Assembly (NCBI RefSeq): GCF_000315625.1
Contig: NW_005434654.1
Coordinates: 680,632-744,631, forward strand
Direction of reading: 5' to 3'
DNA from: Guillardia theta CCMP2712
Taxonomy: Eukaryota; Cryptophyceae; Pyrenomonadales; Geminigeraceae
DNA length: 64,000 nucleotides
The translations under genes and the position numbers were made by a program. The notes below the pieces were generated by a model. It saw only the letters and a list, made by a program, of their open reading frames with translations. It searched no databases and had not been told where the DNA came from. This document shows positions 53,198 to 63,325 of the stretch, piece after piece (the first letter of the stretch is position 1; every line of letters begins with the position of its first letter).

Positions 53198-54904
53198 ATG
53201 CAGACGCTTCTCCTGTTGCTGGGGCTCCATGCTCTGCTAGCCGCTCCTCCTCCCCCTCCTCGACCTCTCTCCACAACCAGCATCCCTCGCAAGCTCTCCA
53301 TACCTTCATCGTTGGTGGCGTTTGACTCAACTCCTGCCGGTCGACCGCATGCAGCTCCAAGACCGTCTCCCCGTCAGTCCTCGACCTCAACCTCGACTGA
53401 CGGTCGTTGCACAGAGGCTCTCGATGCTCCTGCGCAAGCGAATCCATGCAACATCAACACAGACGAGGCTTCATGCACATCTGCGACCGGATGCACCTGG
53501 AAGCTCGCAAACAACTCTTGCTTCTGCACTTTCTCCGGCTGTACATGTGGTAACCCTGCTTCTGGAGCTGAGGCATCGTCGTCTTGGTCTCCTCAGACGC
53601 TGCTTATGGTTGTTGTGCCAACCCTTACAGTGTGCGGTTGTCTTTGTACAGCATGCTTCGCTTACCGGTTTAGACGGCTGCTGGCGAAGCTCTTCAGAAA
53701 CATCTGCCCGCAAGCGATTTTAGACAAGGTGGACATCAAAGATGAGGATAGCAAGGACGACAGACACAGAGAGGTGAAGACAGAAGAAGAGGAGCTCAAA
53801 GATTTTCAGAAAGCAATTTTGCGTCGAGAAGATCAGGGCATAGGAAAAGGAGCATATCAGCTCAACATCTTCATCGACTATGCTGTTCACTTGCCCATTC
53901 GTGACTCCATGTTTCGCGACGTGTCAGCTCTGGGCTCTTGCGACCCTTACATCGTGATCAGGCTCAACGATCAAGTTCATCGCACCAAGGTGATGAAGAG
54001 CACCTTGTATCCCGAATGGAAGCAAGAGTTTTCCCTCTTCTTCGACCCCGACCCTCCTCGCAGGCGTCCTCAGACTTTGTCGCTTGAGCTGTGGGACTGG
54101 GACCGCGGCGTTCGCGATGAGCTGTGCGGCTCTGTGACGCTCGTGCTAGCGGATCTGCTGCAGGAGTACGAGAAGCGAGCGAACAAGTCTCGTCCCCTCG
54201 AGAAGTACCACATCGACAAGTTCAAGAACCACAACGGGACGCCGCTGACCGGTGGGATCCTCGCTCAGCTTAAGCGCAAGAATAAGTTCGGCAAAGTTGT
54301 GGGAGAGCCGTCGGAGTTGTGCTACACCTACGTGCTGGACAAGACCTACAACCTGCGCGATGCGGTCGGGGACCTGCGACGAGCTGTGAACTGGTTGAGG
54401 ACGGAACACTCGAAGCAGCTGCTCATCAAGGCCGGCAAGTACGTGGAGGGACGTCGCCCGATCGATCCTCACACGGGGATGGAGCGATGGGAGCACACGT
54501 CAACGGACTTGCTGCATGCTGAGTTCGCGTTCGACAAGAGCAGAGGCCACGACCTGTGGGGGATCCAAGACATCGCAGACGAGACAAAGAACCCGTTCCT
54601 ACTTCGGGCCATCAGGATCCGATCAGAGAGGGAGGGGGGCGAGATGACACTAGAGGAGCGACTGGAATCAGCAATCCAGATGAAGGACCTTGTTGAGCTG
54701 AAATCTCTCTTTGACGACCCTGCGTTATCGGGGACCGGCCGTTCCAAGGCAAGGAGATACATCGAGCTCTTTCAAGCCCAGGGAGCAGCGAAAGCGGAGG
54801 AGGTTGCAAGGGAAACAGAGCTGGTTGTAGAGAAGGGAACTTGTAATCACTCGACTCTTGACATTACCCGCAGCAAGAAAGACTATCGTTCAACGACTCG
54901 CTAG
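53198..54904 (+). CDS. Membrane-anchored C2-domain protein
   Basis: Starts MQTLLLLLGLHALLAAPPPP, a signal peptide (an ATG 18 bp upstream is also in frame). A Pro/Ser-rich stretch and a small cysteine-rich module follow (CTEALDAPAQANPCNINTDE, CTWKLANNSCFCTFSGCTCG), then one TM helix (TLLMVVVPTLTVCGCLCTAC). The cytosolic side carries an acidic coiled stretch and a C2 domain: YQLNIFIDYAVHLPIRDS, SCDPYIVIRLNDQVHRTKVM, YPEWKQEFSLFF and LSLELWDWDRGVRDELCG. The Ca-binding loops have Asp in DxDP-like positions (SCDPY, WDWDRG). The C-terminal 250 residues (AVNWLRTEHSKQLLIKAGKY, LEERLESAIQMKDL) are helical and unrecognised. Topology suggests Ca-dependent contact of a membrane with another membrane (inference). 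The stop at 54902-54904 may be inside an intron: coding-like exons continue to 55603. Confidence 0.8.
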   Translation: MQTLLLLLGLHALLAAPPPPPRPLSTTSIPRKLSIPSSLVAFDSTPAGRPHAAPRPSPRQSSTSTSTDGRCTEALDAPAQANPCNINTDEASCTSATGCTWKLANNSCFCTFSGCTCGNPASGAEASSSWSPQTLLMVVVPTLTVCGCLCTACFAYRFRRLLAKLFRNICPQAILDKVDIKDEDSKDDRHREVKTEEEELKDFQKAILRREDQGIGKGAYQLNIFIDYAVHLPIRDSMFRDVSALGSCDPYIVIRLNDQVHRTKVMKSTLYPEWKQEFSLFFDPDPPRRRPQTLSLELWDWDRGVRDELCGSVTLVLADLLQEYEKRANKSRPLEKYHIDKFKNHNGTPLTGGILAQLKRKNKFGKVVGEPSELCYTYVLDKTYNLRDAVGDLRRAVNWLRTEHSKQLLIKAGKYVEGRRPIDPHTGMERWEHTSTDLLHAEFAFDKSRGHDLWGIQDIADETKNPFLLRAIRIRSEREGGEMTLEERLESAIQMKDLVELKSLFDDPALSGTGRSKARRYIELFQAQGAAKAEEVARETELVVEKGTCNHSTLDITRSKKDYRSTTR

Positions 54905-55002
54905 TCTGCACATGTCCCCCCAGGTATCTCCTCCACATGCCGTCAACCCCCAGCCCCCCCCCCTCCACTTCTCTTCTCTCTCCTCTCACGTCTGCTGCTT
55001 CT

Positions 55003-55603
55003 CAGCGTCTTTGTTGAGCATGGCCACTGCATCTGCGGCTTCTCCAAGAGTCTGCCTCCTGGACTGCAGGCTGCCCACCGGACCCTTAGCAAGCCATCCA
55101 AGCTCCCAAGCAACTTCTTTCATCCCCCTGTGCCAGAAGAAGCAGAGGAAGAGGACGAGATGAATTCGTCCTACAACCCCTCGATGACCAGCCATGATGT
55201 CAGGCTCACTCCCCGCAGCGCGGCGCCTTCCTTGGTGACTCAAATTCCCCCTGGCGTGTGTCTGAGATGATGGCAGAGCGGCTCCTTTAAGGACGACAGG
55301 ACGACTCGATCTCATGGATCTGCATCGTCTGCCAAAGAGCAAGAGAGGCCGAAGGCTGGGGACGGAAGGAAGAAGTGGAGAGAAGAGCGTAGGAAGCAGC
55401 AGGAAGCTGTGCGAAGCTCGCGGGCCTCCTTGAAGAGCACGAAGGTGACTAGGCGAGCAGCATGAGTACACTAACGGATCGTGCAGGCGAGCGAGGAGGA
55501 AGAAGAATCGGTGAGGGTAACGATCCGGAACCAGTCGCATGCGGGAGACGAGGCAGGGCGAGCGAAGACGCGATCAGTGAGCACATTTCGATCACCACGG
55601 TGA
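55003..55603 (+). CDS. Coding-like exons downstream of the C2 gene
   Basis: Three plus-strand stretches with GT-AG flanks: after TTCTCAG, FVEHGHCICGFSKSLPPGLQ and PSKLPSNFFHPPVPEEAEEE; then a Lys/Arg-rich piece (KEQERPKAGDGRKKWREERR, KQQEAVRSSRASLKSTK|GTGACT); then ASEEEEES|GTGAGG or read-through to SVRVTIRNQSHAGDEAGRAK and a TGA at 55601-55603. They are probably the 3' end of the C2 gene or a small separate gene. No domain recognised. Confidence 0.45.
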
Positions 55604-55684
55604 GGGCAGACAGTGACAGCAGCACATGAGACTTGTTGACGCATGTCAGGGAGTGAGGAGCGACTCTCAAGGCTTCTAGCTACC

Positions 55685-56764
55685 TCAAACGTGGGGATGC
55701 CCTCCCCTCAAGCCCTCCACCTGCATCTCACTCTCCATCTTGGGCTCGGGGACGCAGGGAAGGTTCGACTTGGACTTGTAGAGGATGCTGGCGGCGGTCA
55801 CAAGGATGGATCCGAAGATGAAAGTGCCGGTAACCTGCGAGGTTCCTCCTCCGAAGAGGCCGCTGAAGGTGATGAAGCCCTGGAGCCACGTGGCGAAGAC
55901 GCGGCAGAAGTTGTAGCTGGTGGCATCGAGGAACTTGAAGACCAGCGCCATGGCCATGTCGGCGAGAGCAATGCTTGTGATCGCCATGAGCGTCTGCCAC
56001 GTGTAACCCTTGAAGAGGTTGAGCGAATGCTCCTCGCTCCCCATCAAGATGGCGTTGGTGCTGCTGAGGATGAGGAGAGTGCCGTTAGCGACGAAGCCGT
56101 AGAGGGAGCAAGTCATCGTCTGGATCAGGACGCTCTGATCTTGCGACTTGGAGGCTCGTTCAAAGTAAACTCCCTGCGCTGCCGTGCAGCATCCTCCAAA
56201 CACAGCCGCGATGAACCCCGGGTTGAAGAGGAGAGCGAGGGGATCGATCCGTCTCTCCATGTTGTCGATGTTTGGCACGAGGAGGCAAAACCCGACAGTC
56301 AGCAGCACCAAGCTCACCTTCTGCTTCCTCGACAACCAGTGCCCCAACACCATCTGCGACAACATTGCCGTAGCCATGATGCAAACCGCTTTCCTCGCAA
56401 TCTGATTAAAGAGCGCACCGAGGTATGAGATGCCCACGAAGAGCGTCTGGTTTGCAATGGCGAGCATGACAGCAGGAGCAGCGAAGGCTCGAGACTCCTT
56501 GAGATCAATTTCTGCCAGCTGCAGGCACTTCTTTCTGACGGCAAGAAGAGATATAAAGCATAGAAACGCTTTCATCAGCTCTGCCATGGCCATCGCTGAA
56601 GCCAAGGAGTACTCATACCCCATGCTCGCATTCTTGGAGTGCGACTGCGACAGGTCAATCAAGATGGGCTCTATCGCTTTGCTCACTGTCGCCATCGCAA
56701 ACAAGATCGCGCTTCTCCCCGCAAACCCGACATCCCGCCCTTCTTTTGCGCGAGGGCTTTGCAT
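55685..56764 (-). CDS. Nucleotide-sugar transporter (SLC35A-like)
   Basis: Intronless, 359 aa, with about ten hydrophobic helices. Motifs of the nucleotide-sugar transporter family are present: ANQTLFVGISYLGALFNQIA, RKAVCIMATAMLSQMVLGHW-LSRKQKVSLVLLTVGFC, FGGCCTAAQGVYFERASKSQ, DMAMALVFKFLDATSYNFC. It should exchange a UDP- or CMP-sugar for the nucleoside monophosphate across the Golgi membrane (family knowledge); the sugar cannot be named. The usual helix-end Lys/Asn (here YFERASK) is conserved. The C-terminus is a short hydrophilic tail. Confidence 0.9.
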   Translation of the reverse strand: MQSPRAKEGRDVGFAGRSAILFAMATVSKAIEPILIDLSQSHSKNASMGYEYSLASAMAMAELMKAFLCFISLLAVRKKCLQLAEIDLKESRAFAAPAVMLAIANQTLFVGISYLGALFNQIARKAVCIMATAMLSQMVLGHWLSRKQKVSLVLLTVGFCLLVPNIDNMERRIDPLALLFNPGFIAAVFGGCCTAAQGVYFERASKSQDQSVLIQTMTCSLYGFVANGTLLILSSTNAILMGSEEHSLNLFKGYTWQTLMAITSIALADMAMALVFKFLDATSYNFCRVFATWLQGFITFSGLFGGGTSQVTGTFIFGSILVTAASILYKSKSNLPCVPEPKMESEMQVEGLRGGHPHV

Positions 56765-56769
56765 CGGTC

Positions 56770-57300
56770 ACGAGGTCACCAGCAAGAGATCACCAGCTGC
56801 TCAGCATGCGGGACGAGCAGCTCATGCTCCTTCACGATGCTTCGATTGAACAACCAGCCTTGACAAGGATTGCCGATTCCTGGGGGAGGATGCGCTGGGA
56901 ATAACCAGTCAGAACGCTGTAGAACCGTCTTTCCTTGAATCCTGTTTCTACGTCACCCCTCCACATTTCAAGGAGAACCTCTCAAGCTCCCTTGTCAAGT
57001 TCTGGATCAAACAAGTCTATTTCTCCTGTCTTCCGACATGTTATCCTTTCTTTCATCACAGCCATGTACAATACGATGGTGATCCACCAGCCTACCATGA
57101 AATGCTTGCAACGCCCCGTCAAAATGTTGCGCGCAAAAAATATTCCATCGAAATCTCTATCACCGTATGTATAGCTAGGCTGATGTTCCCTATGCGCATC
57201 GACCTGGTCCTTCCTCCTTCCCTTCAACCATGTCCTTGTATCCTCGCCTCTATCCCTCGCCTCTCATCCCCTCCCGTCACCCCTTCGACTCTCGTTCCTC
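56770..57300. other. No confident gene
   Basis: Upstream flank of the transporter gene followed by sequence with only short ORFs on both strands. No domain or RNA gene seen. Confidence 0.5.
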
Positions 57301-57480
57301 GTAGCATCCCTCCTCGTCACCGTTGAACCCTACCCCCTCCTCCCTGGAACCACCCACCTCACAAATGTCTCTATGACCCCACCCCTCAAATCTGATTGGG
57401 TGTTCTTCTCTTTACTACCCATTTCCCATTGATCTACTACCCTACCCCTGCAAAACCCTACCCCACCCTACCGTGTATTG
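57300..57480. repeat. GT-rich island (C-rich on this strand)
   Basis: CCCTACCCC and CCACCCTACC runs, with the CCCCACCCCTC motif. No ORF. Confidence 0.55.
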
Positions 57481-57562
57481 CAGTCGCCATGGTATGACAA
57501 GCGTGTAGGTGTGAAAGATTTCGAGCAAGACGAGCGAAAGATGAGCAGGAGAAGATGAAATG

Positions 57563-57690
57563 AGAAGATGGAGAAGAGTTGAAAGAAAATGATTGTGAAT
57601 GAGAAGATGGAGAAAAGTTGAAAGAAAATGATTGTGAATGAGAAGATGGAGAAGAGTTGAAAGAAAATAATTGTGAATGAGAAGATCGAG
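57563..57690. repeat. ~39-bp tandem repeat, three units
   Basis: GAAGATGGAGAAGAGTTGAA followed by AGAAAATGATTGTGAATGA repeats with 39-40 bp spacing at 57564, 57603 and 57642. Long open frames over it on the minus strand are by-products of the repeat. Confidence 0.9.
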
Positions 57691-58074
57691 TAAACGTTAA
57701 GAATATGTGGAGTTGAAGGAGTCGAGACGAGCTCCTCGGATTCACCGAGCCGAATCGATCGCTTGATCAGTGTCTCCCCGGTCATGTGTCGATGAAAATG
57801 AGAGAATGTGTCGTCTCAATGTTGAACCACTCTGCATCAACCGCCCCCGCTCACAATCAAGAAGGGAGCACTTGCACGAAAGGAGCTGAAGAGCAGGTAT
57901 AGCAGTATAGGTGAGCAGTTCAATCTGTTCCTCCTTCAGATTGTGTACCCGAGCTCAGTCGCTGTCAAGGCTCAAAAAACTTGACCATCAATTGCAACAT
58001 ACAATCCCAACAACGTCGTCACCGTTGCGTTTCACGCGGACATCACGCCGGTATGGTCAGCATGGGCATTCACA

Positions 58075-58866
58075 GACAAGGAGAAGAGCTCTGTTCATAC
58101 TGCAAGCCTGACATGGGGCACAGCAAGTAGTGACGAGACGCGACTGCGAGCCTGAGGTGCATCTTGTCTATTTCTTGTCTAAAAGCCAGTGGAGCCGTAA
58201 TAGGGAGAGTCAAGGGAGCCGGGCATCCAGTATTGAGCAGAGTCCGGCATGTCCAACACCTGTGTGCGAACGAAACCATGAGCGAGGGCTTCCTCCCCGA
58301 CGTCCAAGCTCCCATACCTTGGGGTCGTAGTCGTGCTCGGGCTTGAGGTCCTTGGGCATGCCTCCGTACTCCTTGTACATCATGTTGCGGACGCCATCGG
58401 GCCAAGTGCGCGCTCCGTAGTAGAAAAGCTGCTGTCCTGGAACAAAAGCAATCTAGTGCCAAGTCAGCGCAGCGCATCTCCGTCCATTTGCACAAATCGC
58501 CTTCTTGCAAAACTCTAGAACAGCGAACCTACTGTCTCACATTTGCCAGCATCATGTTATGATCATCTCTAAGAGAAGATTGAAGGAAGCCCATGCAACT
58601 CAAATCAATAAGAAATACTTGAAAACATACGTGCCAACGAGGAAACAAAAGCATCAGAGCCAGTGTCAGCAAAGAGAGAGAACATGGAGCACAACATGGC
58701 ACTGCAACCAGGCATCGTATCGAGAAGAGGAGTTGGATGTGTGAAAACTCAAGAGGGAGAGAGAGAGATCCACGTGTGTTCACACGCCATGTCACCACAT
58801 CGAGCCATGCTCGCCTTCAGCTTACCATATCGCTCTGCCTCTTCACAGTAGTAGTTCAGGAAGAGA
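58075..58866 (-). CDS. Exons of an unrecognised protein, possibly 5'-truncated
   Basis: Exon 58866-58833 (LFLNYYCEEAERY, donor G|GTAAGC) joins in phase across a ~390-bp intron to 58443-58327: GQQLFYYGARTWPDGVRNMM and YKEYGGMPKDLKPEHDYDPK, donor AAG|GTATGG. A last exon near 58175-58078 (DKMHLRLAVASRHYLLCPMS or another frame) is likely. The conserved aromatic/Gly/Pro-rich look suggests a real small protein, perhaps organellar, but I do not recognise it. Upstream of 58866 is AT-rich and then a GT-rich island, so the start may be lost or distant. Confidence 0.5.
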
Positions 58867-58949
58867 CAAGGCTATTAACTAAAATCATAAGTTATCTCGT
58901 TTAAATAATCTGATTTTATTCTAAAAATATTGTATAATATCACATAATC

Positions 58950-59360
58950 TATCTGGGGTGGTACGGGGATATAATAATTATTATCTCCTTTACATTTATG
59001 ACCCCACCCCCCTTGCTCTCACTGGTGTAACCCCACCCTGTACGTCGGTTCTATCATTCTCTCTTTACTACCCCACACCCCCTCCATCTCCCCCACCCAC
59101 CCCCACAGTCTCCACATTTCACCCCGCCAGGTCCTCTGTATCCTGACCACCCACCCTACAACCCCCGTCCTTCCCATCGCCTCCTCTCACCCTCGCACCC
59201 CTCCCGCTACCCTACATGTACCCCTACCCCTACCCCTACCCCTACCCCTACCTGTGCCCGCACCCAAGGGAGGATGCCTTTGACATCGGGGTTGTCACCG
59301 AGTACGTACCACAAGTACCCCCCCATATACCACGATTGACCCTCTCAACCACCCCACCCC
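58950..59360. repeat. GT-rich island with (CCCCTA)5
   Basis: C-rich on this strand: CCCCACCC and CCACCCCACC runs, and a pure (CCCCTA)n tract of five units at 59221-59251, i.e. TAGGGG on the other strand. No ORF. Confidence 0.65.
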
Positions 59361-59527
59361 AAAATGCTCGTTCTCACTGATATCTGTAGCGGCTCTCCTG
59401 TGTTCCTCCTGCTCAATGTCGTACGACTGCTGCTGCTACTTGACATGCCGCTCCTCCTCCCTCCCCTCCTCCTCCCTCCCCTGTCTTCCTCCCCTCCTCA
59501 CACCGTATGCCTCACCTGCAGCTCCTC

Positions 59528-59611
59528 CCTCCCTCGCCTCCCTCGCCTCCCTCGCCTCCCTCGCCTCCCTCGCCTCCCTCGCCTCCCTCGCCTCCCTCGC
59601 CTCCCTCGCCT
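59528..59611. repeat. 9-bp minisatellite (CTCGCCTCC)n
   Basis: About nine perfect copies of a 9-bp unit. Open frames over it encode only Leu/Pro/Arg or Ala/Ser/Leu repeats and are not called. 59640-60240 beyond it shows no gene. Confidence 0.95.
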
Positions 59612-60262
59612 TGAGCTCCTCCTACTTCTCGTTTTTCTTCTTCACAGCCTCCATCTGCTTCAACCTGCTAATCCTGCCACCTGATCCCGATCCTTATTCT
59701 CCTCTTTCTACATCTCCTTTTTGCTTCAACCTGGTGCTACCATCCGGATACTCTCCTTGCTGCTTTTATCTTTTATCCTAACGATGCTTCTTTCTGTTTT
59801 CCGCTTCCTCTCTTCCTGTTGCGCTCTTCGATCAGTGCAGTGGTGATTCAAACCATCCTCAACCTAGTCACCTTGAAATGACGAGCTCCCTTCCTGTTCG
59901 TCGTATTGTCGTACAATCCACTTCCATAATTCCTGGTCGTATTTGCAGCAGCAAATCCTCATTTAACGTTTACTGGAGAGGAAATCGACTCATTTGTTCC
60001 CTGCATCTTTCTGAGTTTTCAAAAGTTTCCTTCTCCGCCTTCGTAGCTTCACAGCTGTTAGCTTCACAGCTGTTTCTTTGCTATTCTGTGCTTGTAGTTC
60101 GAAACTTTTTTTTGATGCACCATGGTGTTTTGCTGAATTGTGGTCTCTTGAATGCTTGATTTTGAGTAATTATTCCTGCACATGCTTGATCTACTTACAC
60201 CACCAAAAGAGGAGTTTAATGCTAAATGAAATTTTACATGATTGCAGCTTAAAGCCGAAAGC

Positions 60263-61781
60263 ATGGAGGACTACAGTCTCCATGATCCGATGCGAACGTT
60301 TGCAAAGGTCAGTCAATATCATCGGCCAACTATGGACGAGATTGCTTTAACCTTTCTTGCTCACAGTGCCGGTCGGGAAGCTGGGTGGTGCGAAAGGAGG
60401 AATTCTCGTTAAACAGAAAGATTGCCGAAGGTGCGATGGGCTCAATTTTCATGGCTATCCTTCGTGGGCAGACTGTTGCCGCAAAGATGTTGAAGAAATC
60501 AGAAACCGCTGGCATGCAGGTGGAGCTCTGACCGCATTTGCTGAAATGTTGACGATGCCATGGCAGGCCTACAGGGATCTCATCACGGAGCTGGATATTT
60601 TGATTTCGATCGGCAAGCATCCGAACATTGTTGAGTTCATTGGTGCGTGCATCGACGATCCACAGAGCCCTATAGGTGAGACCTCTAGACCTGCGGTCTG
60701 ATTGTTGACATCTTGCAGTCTTTGAAGAATACCTGTCTGGGCCATCTGTTGAGAATTTCTTCATAAAGAAGAATTCTGTCAGAGCGACTCGTAGGCCTCG
60801 TGCTCTGCATCACTTTTGCGCTTGTTGACTCGTCGATCAGCGTATAAGCTTCCAAGAAACACTATCATCGGATGGATCCTAGATATGATGCGCGGACTGA
60901 ACTTCCTGCATGACCGAGATCCTATCATAATGTAAGAAAGCTCCTTCTTCGAGGGCGATCTCCGAGCCTGAAGTCAATGCAGACATCGAGACATGAAGCC
61001 TGGGAATCTTCTTCTCAAGGCTGACCTGTCCTCTTTGAAATTAGCTGATTTTGGTACGTTTGCTTGTGCTGAACATCTTTGCGGCATTTGTCAGAACCTG
61101 TTTTTAGGCATGGGGAAAGTGGTCAACCAAGCGATGATCAACTCCATAGTGCATACGGTGATGTGGCGGCTTTACAAAGCTATCTGATAGAACAAAAAGG
61201 GGCATACTGGAGCTGTGCGGTACATGGCTCCTGAAGTATACCACGTTGCAAAGGTGAAGCAAGTGCATGAAAGTGCACAGAACCAATGTGCTTGCAGGGT
61301 CATTACACAGAAAAAGCCGATATTTTCAGCGCAGCCATGATCATGTTGGTGGCAGATTTCTCCAATGCTTGACCACCTGATGTGCTTCAGGTGGTACATC
61401 GCTACAGGTCAAAGGCCGAATCAAGGCCAAGGTCACAATGTCGAGTGGCGACCAGACCTCAACATGGTGAGAGCGTGTGTCGCGGTGAAGTTGATTGACT
61501 TCCCCCTCAGGTTGACTGGGTGGAGCTGAGGCCGATCATCGGTGAGCCCCTTGATCTGCCGTAGCCACCTGACTCCTTGTGGCAGCTCAGGCTTGGTCTG
61601 CTCAGCCCCAGATGCGCCCAAGCGCCCTCGCATGCGTACGCTACTTAAGCTAACTGTGGAGTGTCGCTGAGTTGGTGCAGATCGACCTTCTCCTCAGGCT
61701 AGATGGCGTCAACGAGCTTCTGCTCGTCGGCAGTGTGCCCACGGCAAGCTGCACGTGTACCATGATGTGAAGAGAGGTTGA
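60263..61781 (+). CDS. Tyrosine-kinase-like (TKL) protein kinase
   Basis: About nine exons, all GT-AG with phase kept. Order: MEDYSLHDPMRTFAK; WVVRKEEFSLNRKIAEGAMG-SIFMAILRGQTVAAKML (G-loop and VAAK lysine); AYRDLITELDILISIGKHPN-IVEFIGACID; VFEEYLSGPSVENFF; YKLPRNTIIGWILDMMRGLN-FLHDRDPIII; HRDMKPGNLLLKADLSSLKL-ADFG; GHTGAVRYMAPEVYHVAK; GHYTEKADIFSAAMIMWYIA-TGQRPNQGQ; then a basic C-terminus to TGA at 61779-61781. All catalytic residues (K, HRD, DFG, APE) are present; the first glycine of the G-loop is Ala. Such soluble TKL kinases are numerous in algae. About 430 residues, without other domains. Confidence 0.88.
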
Positions 61782-61934
61782 AGCTTCATGTATATGTGCC
61801 TCCCTCATGCTGCTTATGTATGTCAACGTTTATTATCTAATATATGGAATTAACCGCCTTGATCCAACTCGCCGTCTGGCAAAACATGTCAAATCATGCG
61901 TGCAGAAACATTGAAGACTTCAAAACATCCTACA

Positions 61935-62422
61935 TCAAACACGTTGTCCGTTTGGTCCGCTCCATTTACGGAGACATCTCCTGCCCATCCACTGATGTGC
62001 CACGGACCACGGACGTAGCTCGAGTTGGGAGTCCCTACAGTCACCAACTATCTCAGCGGATAACAAGCAAGTCGTTGATGGACCTTCCGCAAGTGGTTGG
62101 TAATCTGGTTCTTCCAGAGTGTTGCAGTAGACCAGATCTGAAGGCGACATGTTCTCCAAGTCACATGCCCCATCTGGCGCAAAGAGAGCTCTCATCTGCG
62201 ATAAGCTCAGAAATCCTCCTCCTGCTCCTCTTCTCTGTGCATTTCTACGCTCCTCCTCTGCGTCCTTCCTAACAAGTTCTGCCTTGATCTCATCCCTTTC
62301 TTCGCATGTCTCTTCCTCGGTCGCCTCTCCATTCCCCTCGTACCGGCAGAAGTCGCAACATATTGCCGAAGGGACGAATCGCTGAGCGACAGTGTCAGGG
62401 TCAAGCCTCCTCGACTCTCCTG
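61935..62422 (-). CDS. Unrecognised protein, 5' side cut by a GC-rich repeat
   Basis: A continuous minus-strand frame from 62422 to TGA 61935: LDPDTVAQRFVPSAICCDFC-RYEGN (possible small zinc-binding pair), an acidic helix (ATEEETCEERDEIKAELVRK), GFLSLSQMRALFAPDGACDL, SPSDLVYCNTLEEPDYQPLA and a hydrophilic end. At its 5' end it runs directly into a 35-bp repeat core (62423-62457) followed by GC-rich repeat, so the start codon and any further exons are missing or separated. No family recognised. Confidence 0.5.
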
Positions 62423-63315
62423 ATTGTCCTCGTACTGATTTTTAACTTAACTTTGAGTAAAGAAGCTGAGCGTTATGCTTTTATTATCGCTTCTGTAACC
62501 GGTCTGGTCCGGTCCGATCACACTCAGTGACTGTCCGATCCGAGGAGCAATTGCGGGGCCCTCCGAGGCTCCGATGATGGGCCGGCGGCATGCCACCGGC
62601 ACTGAGTCGGCCAATCCGAGACCGCGCCGGCCCAGCCTGTGAGTGAGCCCTGCCGCAGTCACGGCCGGGCTGGCCGGGCCGCCGGGCCGGGGCCGGCCGC
62701 GCCCCACCGGCGACCGTGGCGCCGCGCCGGCCCGGCCCATGGCCGCACCCGGTCACGGTCCTGCGGGGGCGGCCCGGGCCGCGGCTCGGACTCGCGGCCT
62801 CGGAACTCAGTGAACGTGGCCTCACACCGGCGTCCTGGATCATCATCGGAATGAGTCAGCCGGGCTCAGCGGCCGCCGGGCAGCCCGCACGGCGGCACGC
62901 CTGAGGCTCACCGTGAGTCAAGTGGCTGCCGGCCGGCCCCGGCGGGCGGGGGCAGACCCGGTTCAACGGTTCTCGGATCATGAGATCAGGATGGGACGTA
63001 ACTGAGCCTCAGGGCCGGCGGCCGCCTCAAGTTGCCAGTTAAAGCCTCCGGCCGTCACGGTGCACTGAGTTACTTGTAGTTTACCACCGAAGTTGAAAAA
63101 CTTTGAAGAAAAGAATAAGAAAAATGCTATCATCATGCCAGCATAGTCGGACAGGCGGCCCAGGCCGCCGCCGCCAGGCTGATGATCACTGATTAGTCAT
63201 CGTGGGGCAGTGAGTAACTTTGCAGTCACCACGGTGACCGTCGTCCGACCTTACCGTACGGTAAACTGCACGCCGGCGTCCGGTGCCATAATGCCCGGGC
63301 CCGCACCGCCCGAGT
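62423..63315. repeat. GC-rich repeat with 35-bp AT core
   Basis: The core at 62423-62457 is identical to 38106-38140. It is followed by strongly GC-rich sequence (GGCCGGGCCGGC runs) with CACTGAGT, ACCGGC and TTCAACGGTT motifs also seen at 32.5-33.0 kb, then less GC-rich sequence with a CACGGTGACCGTCGT box to about 63315. No ORF taken as coding. Confidence 0.7.
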
Positions 63316-63325
63316 GTCGTAAGTC

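Noticed and set aside
57458-57785. Phe/Ser-rich minus-strand frames
   Set aside because: Generated by the 39-bp tandem repeat.
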